This document shows, piece after piece, positions 58,421-64,000 of a stretch of DNA of 64,000 nucleotides (position 1 is the first letter of the stretch; each line of letters starts with the position of its first letter). The notes under the pieces are model-generated. The model was not told the DNA's origin. It saw only the letters and a list, made by a program, of their open reading frames with translations, and searched no databases. A program made the position numbers and the translations under genes. Source of the stretch: Poecilobothrus nobilitatus (Eukaryota; Arthropoda; Insecta; Diptera; Dolichopodidae); contig OX352773.1 in assembly GCA_947095535.1 (NCBI GenBank), forward strand, positions 255,773,590 to 255,837,589, given 5' to 3'.

Positions 58421-58455
58421 ACGTCCTTTCTCATTCGCATACCGAGTCGAACTCA
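58421..58455 (-). promoter_or_regulatory. Internal promoter of the retrotransposon: initiator and DPE
   Basis: Taking the A at 58453 as +1 the element begins AGTTCGACTCGG, which with preceding TG resembles an insect initiator (TCAGTT). GGACGT then falls at +28 to +33 (58421-58426), a full match to the downstream promoter element RGWYVT at its standard spacing. TATA-less Inr/DPE promoters inside the element are known for jockey-type retrotransposons. The assignment here is by position and sequence only. Confidence 0.6.
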
Positions 58456-58467
58456 ACTACAAAGAGA
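58452..58467. repeat. Target-site duplication of the non-LTR element, 5' side
   Basis: CTCAACTACAAAGAGA, the second copy of the 16-bp duplication at 53172-53187. Confidence 0.9.
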
Positions 58468-60543
58468 AAAAAATTAAAACAAGAAAATGTCGTAAATTGC
58501 ATACTTTTAGGAAATTAACAGAAAACAAATTTAATATTTGATTAATTATAATTATTTTTCACTAAAGCATTATTTTTAAATATAAATACAGGCCTTATTA
58601 TCTGAAGGTTTTGTAATATTGCATTATCTTATAGGACTTGTAATAATAATATTACATTAATAATTTTTGACGTTTGCCTGAAGAGCATAAGATGCATATT
58701 CACTGCAAAACACTTTTCTTAAATTTATTTCAAGAAACTTCAACATATAGATAACTTAAATACTTGTTTTCATAAAATTTTGAATATATTATTAAAGAAT
58801 GTTCTTTTAAAAGAAAAAAAAAAATAAAATAAGAAAGAATACAAAATACTTATAAACTTATATATACACCCACATTTCTTAACTTACCTGTCTTAACGAA
58901 CTTTACATTGAGCCAGCATATTAATTTCATGTCTAACTAAATTTAAACTTTGTTTAATATGTGGAAATTTTTTTTATAATTTTTATTTACAGTGGCGTAT
59001 AGGTAAATTTGAAAAGCATCTTTATTATATCTGGCAAATAACTTTTAAAATTAGCAAGAAGAAAATTATTTATTCTAATTATCTAAAATTGGTGCCAACT
59101 AAATCTTTTTTATCACGCAAATCAAGATGCATGTATACATGCAAGTATATATGTATACTTTTTTTTAATGTTTCGAGAAAAAAATTTAAAAGAAAGCGTT
59201 CTCGGAAGAAAATTTAAATGATGGTTTCCAATAACTTTGCAGACTAATGAAACAAAAATTAATCTTATTCTACTAATTTGCAAAGTTTTTATTTGAGAAG
59301 TCTATTTTTAAAGTATGTGGGGGCAACTCTATATTAATTAGGATATATTTTTGATATAATAAAAACCACAAATATAAAAAAAAAAAAAGTATGCTTAAAA
59401 GTTTAAATATGGGCTGGACTTCCACCTGGCTGGTTTTTTCAATTTCTCTACCTACATTATAAGTTTCTTTAGAACTTCAACAACCATTGATTGATGTATA
59501 GTTAAATTGGGCAATGAAATATATCAAAAAATTGTTGAAAAACTAAGTTGTAGCTTTTCCAATATGAAAAAAATAAAATTTATTTTACATTTTAATTCAC
59601 TGTAATACACGATATTGAAAAAAAAAATATTTTTTTGTTGTGTCTAATATTCACGTACTATTGACGTAAAATTAGAATACGTGTTGGGTTCTACAAAACT
59701 TTGCAACAAAGTCTAAATCTAAATATTTAAAAAAATGAAGAAAAACTTTTTTGTTTTCGTATATTATTTTCTTTTAAGGTTAAAAGAAAGTTTTCCTTAT
59801 ATTTTTCTTTATTGTGTTTACTTTTCTAAAATGGCTTAGATTTTTCAGGGATATAATAATTTTGTTACCTTGAGGTTTTCTAGTTTTTCTTTTCTATTTT
59901 TTTGTCTGGAGTTGATAAGATAACCTTTTTCTATTTTGTTTATAAACAAAAAAAAAGAAAGCTGGGTTTTTTTTTTAGTTTTGAGGTTTAATTTCCTTTT
60001 TCTATGTATTTATTTTTATTTCTTTGATTAAATATAGTTCTAATATTTTGTTATTTTTAATACTTGTATATATGTTTACTTGTTTAATACTTGTATAAGA
60101 TATAACAGTATATGTAAAATTTATTTTTGGTTTGTATATAAAATTTAAATTTGATTTTTATTTCAAAGGATATTACATGAATACAAAATATTAATCCTAA
60201 TTTTTCTTTAAAAAGAAAACAAGGAAAAAATAGAATAGAATACGAGAAAAAATTACTAGTGTTTGTCAGTTTTGTTTAGTTTTAAACAAATTCTTAGAAT
60301 TGGTTAATTTGTTAAATATAAGGATTCTTTTTTAGGTTAACCGTATATATATCCTTTTGAAATCGATTTTAATTGTGCTTAATTCTTTTAAAAAACTCTT
60401 ATGGAAAGTTTTTTGTTATATTACAGATTATTAGAACTTAATCCATAAGTATAGTTAAATGGTAAAATAATTGTTCAAATACTTGTTTTAAATGATGAAT
60501 CTGATATATTTTTTTTTTCTGCTTAGTGTTCAGATTAAATTGA
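58468..60543. other. AT-rich spacer
   Basis: No repeat ends found. One strong splice-donor match on the minus strand (58882-58890) is listed separately. Otherwise A/T homopolymers. Confidence 0.45.
58888..58930 (-). other. Candidate exon end with consensus 5' splice site
   Basis: Minus-strand CAG|GTAAGT (58882-58890) is the perfect donor consensus, and I saw no other such nine-base match in the window. The 43 nt before it are open from an ATG at 58930 (MKLICWLNVKFVKT). If real, the intron runs towards lower coordinates and now contains the 5.3-kb retrotransposon. No acceptor could be matched with confidence. Confidence 0.25.
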
Positions 60544-61298
60544 ACAAGGTAGAATGTAAACCAACAGTTTTTAAAAGTGCACATTTCCAAAACACAAATC
60601 AAACTGTGACTTGCACAAAAAATTGAAAATATAAGAAATAAAATTTAAGAAATTTTTTGTAATAAGATAATATGTGAAAATAGGAGTTTTCTGGAATTTT
60701 GAGGGGCTGTAAGTCCGAAACCCTACATAACTAAGAAAAACCGTTAACATATGTAAAAATATATTACTGGAGCTTTAATTTTTATGTCTTGCCCAAGTAA
60801 AATGTGTACAGGTGTCTAAATTACAGGTGTTTAATAATAGCAAATATTCAATTTTGAGCCTGCTCATAAACAGGGGGTGGTCCAAAAAAATTTTCTGAGC
60901 AAACGGTAACAGTAAACGGTAACGGTATAACGGTAAAATTAAATACTCAATTTAAAAAAAAATTGTATAATTTTGATATTAATTTACAAAGTTAAGAAAA
61001 ATACTTGTCGAATGACGTTTTCAGATTGAAAAAATCTTAAGCAGAACAATTAGATATATGCATTTAGAAATAGGGCTTTTTCAAAGTTTGAGGGGCTGTA
61101 GTTCCGTATTGGATGGGGCTACATGAGAAAGTTGTTCCACAAAATTAATTTTTTCATGAGACCTACCCATTGTTAAAATTTTTTTTCTCTATCTTTAACG
61201 GTGTAGAAGTTTTGTAAACAGACGGACTGACAGACGGACGGACAGAGTGAAACTAATAAGCACATTTTTTCAAAAATTTTTTGGAAATGTGCTAAAAA
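60544..61298 (+). mobile_element. F1 Helitron-like repeat, monomeric copy
   Basis: Starts ACAAGGTAGAATGTAAACC and ends with the GGAC-type tract (GACGGACTGACAGACGGACGG), ACAGAGTGAAACTAATAAG and the AGCACATTTTTTC...GGAAATGTGCT hairpin plus AAAA. It carries one core unit and an internal deletion near 60905, so it is about 755 bp. Confidence 0.7.
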
Positions 61299-61831
61299 GA
61301 TTTTCATTGTAGAAATAAAATAAAATATTATAAATATACAAGGATTGAAGTTAAATTTGATAAAGCTTAAATTTGATTTAAAAGTTTTTTCTAAATTTCT
61401 CAGCCTAAACTTTGAAGTATCTTTTTCTAAAAACCTTATACAAAACTGTATCACATCATAAATTACATTTATGTAAAATATAGAAAAATATTAACTTGAA
61501 GCACATTTTATTTATGAGGAAATTTGAGTAATGATCAATATGAGAACTAAGTTAAACAAATCTTACAGTTCCACGTGTATCATATTGCTGAATGTTCTTA
61601 AAAGCCAATTTAATGTACAGTTTTCTACCTTTACAAATGTTCAGCAGTAACATATGACTTAACATAAATGTAACTTATAAATAAATTACATAAAAATAAA
61701 CTTTCCGGACTTAGTCGTGGGACTCAACACAAGTTTTTTTTCTTTATGTTCACCGATGAGTGTGGGACTCAATGTATTCTGATGTTGATGCCCTATCCTT
61801 GTATGAAAAGTTATAGGGATCAATAAAAACA
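61299..61831. other. AT-rich spacer
   Basis: No gene seen. GTGGGACTCAA occurs twice (about 61717 and 61761). Confidence 0.4.
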
Positions 61832-62045
61832 AATGGTGTCGGTTTTCTTTCATGTGCAATAAAATTGGGAATCAGCTCATTTTTTTTATTTTGATGAAGC
61901 TCTTTATTTAATTGTTGTAAAGTTATGGAGCTAAAATTAAAATTTTAGACTTCTAGAGATGTCTGGATTGTTTTCTTTCATCAAACTTTAAAGTTTACGG
62001 GGTGAACTTAATGCCTCATTCAACGTTTTTGCGGAAAATTTACAC
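61832..62045 (-). pseudogene. Tigger/pogo-type transposon tail fragment
   Basis: About 210 bp almost identical to 63290-63500 inside the Tigger-like element, from GGTGTCGGTTTTC through GCAATAAAATTGGGAATCAG, GACTTCTAGAGATGTCTGG and GGGTGAACTTAATGCC to GCGGAAAAT. On the minus strand it would encode the decayed C-terminal end of the transposase (LNEALSS...MKENNPDISRS-like). No terminal inverted repeats are near, so it is a fragment of another copy. Confidence 0.55.
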
Positions 62046-62979
62046 TTCAATAGAAAATTTTCAAATTTAAAAAAAAAACCGAATTCAAAACCTAAGATAT
62101 ATTAAGGTATATATTAATTTTTTTGTTAAGATGTTATTTAAAATGTAAAAGCTACACTTGAAATTGAAAAAAAATTTCTTTTGAGTTTCATAAAGTTAGT
62201 AGAGAAATTGAAATGATTTGGTTTAACTTTGAAAACGTTTCATTTAATTTTAAAAATAATTTATTGTAAAATGTAAATAGTAGGTGCTAATATAAAAATT
62301 TCATTATGAAAAACTTTAAGTTAATTTTGGATTGAAAATTAATCAAAAAATTTTAAATTAAATTAAAAATTTAAACACTTTAGAATTTGTTGAAGCATAA
62401 GCATAAGAATCATTCAAATTTGCAAAAAAAAAAACGGTACTTAACAGTTAAAATTTTTTGAGTGTTTTAATTTTATTTTTACTATTAAAACATACTTTAA
62501 ACAATTTTCACTTATATTTGATGGATGTTGAGTTTCTAAATTAGTTTTTAAATAATGTATTTTATAAGTAACTAAATTTTATTAAAAAAAAAAAAAAAAA
62601 ATATAATTACATACATTAAAATACTACATTAAATTTTTTTTTTATTTTGATTCTTTTTGAAAGTTTCAAAACCAGAACAAATTAACCAATTAAAAGTTAC
62701 TTTTTTTTTCATAGTTCACAGTTTCACAAAACTCTTAATAATAACTATTATAAAATAAGAGTTTTTTTTTTTATTTATTTTAACTTAATTTATTTTGTAT
62801 AAAATAAAATAAAAAATAATAATTATAAATATTTTATGTCAGTAGTCAGACACATGCAATTACATATATTCAGAATCATATTATTACAGTCATTTAATAC
62901 GTAAAACTATTTATTAAAAATTTAATTGGAAAAACTGAAATATAATATAAAATGTACAGTACTGCTTTTAACTAAAGTA
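62046..62979. other. AT-rich spacer, no gene seen
   Basis: A/T homopolymers (for example an A-run near 62585); no feature supported. Confidence 0.45.
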
Positions 62980-63980
62980 CAAGGTAGCCCTCGATTAACG
63001 CGTTATAGATTCGTTCCTAAAAAAACTACTCGTAAATCAAAACCGCGCTTTTCAAAACATGAAATCCATATAAAAAAGTCAATGGTTGCACAAAATATTT
63101 TTTTATTTTTATTTAGTTCTTAAAATTAAAATGATAACAATAATAAAAACATAAAGAATTCAATATAAATTTAAAAAAAAAATAAAAAGGAAACCAATAA
63201 AAAATAATCTTTCTTCTGATTCCTAGAACTTATTATTTTTCTACAAAACTGAGCTTTCATAACTTGCCTTAGTTAATAAAATGGCGTCAGCTGGTGTCGG
63301 TTTTCGTTCGTGTGCAATAAAATTGGGAATCAGCTATTTTTTTTATTTTGATGAAGCTCTTAAATAAAGAGTTCTTGTATAGTTAAGGAGCTAAAATTAA
63401 AATTTTAGACTTCTAGAGATGTCTGGATTGTTTTCTTTCATCAAACTTTAAAGTTTACGGGGTGAACTTAATGCCTCATTCAACGTTTTGGCGGAAAATG
63501 TTTTAATAAACCATTCTTCCATTTCGCCTTCAGATGAATTTCAATTTGTGGGGTCAATCATGAAAACTCTAAATCTTTTTCAGTTACATCAAGATCGTTA
63601 ATTATTAAGTTTTCTCAAAGAATCGTAATCTTCACCTCTAACAGAATGCACACGTTGTACAATTTTATTGATTTCAGTGCTCAGAGACTGAGATTCTGTT
63701 GAGATATCAAGTGAAACCACAATATCAGCGCCCAATTTTTCCCAATATCCTTTTAGAGTTGTAGTTTTTATTAAACTCGTTGTAGTTGTAGTTTTTATTA
63801 ACTTACGATGTACCTATTATATATTATCTTTTCTAGAATTTTAGGTAAAAAAAGAAAAACCAAATGTTTTTCGCGTAAAACTGAAACCTTTATCGCGCTA
63901 TTTAAAATATATTGCAAATTTTTCTCAGCGTAAAAGCAAAATCGCGTTATTAAAGTGCCGCGTTAATTGAGGGTTACCTG
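62980..63980 (-). mobile_element. pogo/Tigger-like DNA transposon, 1001 bp, degenerate
   Basis: The termini are inverted: CAAGGTAGCCCTCGATTAAC at 62980 and, from 63980 on the minus strand, CAGGTAACCCTCAATTAACG. Both continue into GCG-rich sequence. TA flanks both ends (62978-62979 and 63981-63982), as expected for the Tc1/mariner/pogo superfamily. 'CAG-TA-CCCTCGATT-AACGCG' ends are typical of pogo/Tigger elements. The transposase inside is fragmentary and the element is shorter than a full ~2-kb Tigger, so it is a deleted, non-autonomous copy. Confidence 0.7.
63380..63790 (-). pseudogene. Tigger-like transposase C-terminal remnant
   Basis: Minus-strand frames give TTLKGYWEKLGADIVV, then EDYDSLRKL, DVTEKDLEF, a stop, and further on MEEWFIKTFSAKTLNEALSS, a stop, and MKENNPDISRSLKF. 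'LK.YW...I' and 'LNEALS...E.NDP...RS' resemble the C-terminal part of Tigger/jerky DDE transposases. The catalytic DDE domain itself is not visible in the 1001-bp element. Several stops show it is dead. The identification leans on the pogo-type ends as much as on these weak motifs. Confidence 0.4.
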
Positions 63981-64000
63981 TATTTTACAAAAAAAAAACC

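Larger units (their letters stand above)
53188..58453 (-). mobile_element. Full-length jockey-type non-LTR retrotransposon
   Basis: About 5.27 kb on the minus strand, with all expected parts: 5' UTR, ORF1 with zinc knuckles, ORF2 with endonuclease and reverse transcriptase, 3' UTR with AATAAA, a 28-nt poly(A) tail, and a 16-bp target duplication on both sides. The first two element bases (AG) may be shared with the duplication. No frameshift or stop interrupts either ORF, and the duplications are perfect, so the insertion is recent. ORF1 with three CCHC knuckles, and ORF2 ending after the thumb region without RNase H, place it with the jockey clade. That placement rests on recalled motifs. 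Confidence 0.92.

Noticed and set aside
61173..61454. 93-codon minus-strand frame with CPSVCQSVC
   Set aside because: Lies over the F1 end and its GGAC tract; repeat-derived.
62926..63123. 65-codon plus-strand frame with basic residues
   Set aside because: Starts outside and runs into the left inverted repeat of the Tigger-like element; no family match.

Overview
The window is eukaryotic, most likely insect nuclear DNA, and close to gene-free. It is very AT-rich (A/T runs everywhere, roughly four fifths A+T by eye) and carries mobile elements typical of arthropods: an intact non-LTR retrotransposon of the jockey type, a tRNA-derived SINE family, a mariner of the DD41D type, a pogo/Tigger element, and Helentron/DINE-like repeats with (GGAC)n tracts and GGGTATAAAA ends. 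The DINE-like ends resemble those of flies, so a dipteran is possible, but the sequence does not settle the species.

Layout. 1-11551: copies of a Helitron-like repeat (called F1 here; 5' ACAAGGTAGAATG, 3' terminal AGCACATTT/AAATGTGCT hairpin), a SINE fragment and a second Helentron/DINE-like family (F2). 12285-14850: a GT-rich repeat, a mariner with both terminal inverted repeats and a broken transposase, and an F1 tail. 18375-25930: SINEs, foldback-like elements with short-period repetitive arms, and the tail of a decayed LINE. 26861-35600: another F2 copy, an 866-bp TA-flanked inverted-repeat element with an internal duplication, a 54-bp-arm palindrome, a structured hairpin, a SINE piece and a decayed reverse transcriptase. 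37352-38470 (minus): the one convincing host-type ORF, a 372-aa predicted secreted protein. 40567-44692: two foldback-like elements, one cleanly nested in an F2 copy with its target duplication, and next to them a candidate terminal exon of a multi-exon gene (42076-42178, minus). 45869-50885: F1 and F2 copies. 52310-52750: another foldback-like element. 53188-58453 (minus): a complete, apparently intact non-LTR retrotransposon with 16-bp target duplications, poly(A) tail, zinc-knuckle ORF1 and endonuclease/reverse-transcriptase ORF2. 60544-63980: F1, a Tigger tail fragment and a complete Tigger-like element.

The most unusual points are these. The retrotransposon ORF1 and ORF2 lie in one reading frame separated only by UAA UAA, with no AUG before the endonuclease N-terminus. 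Several foldback-like elements have arms built from ~16-bp repeats of different sequence, and some share core or end motifs. F1 and F2 have different ends but a shared ~500-bp core, present as monomer or dimer.

All identifications come from reading the sequence and recalled family motifs; no database or alignment program was used. Boundaries of repeats without target duplications are approximate (tens of bases).
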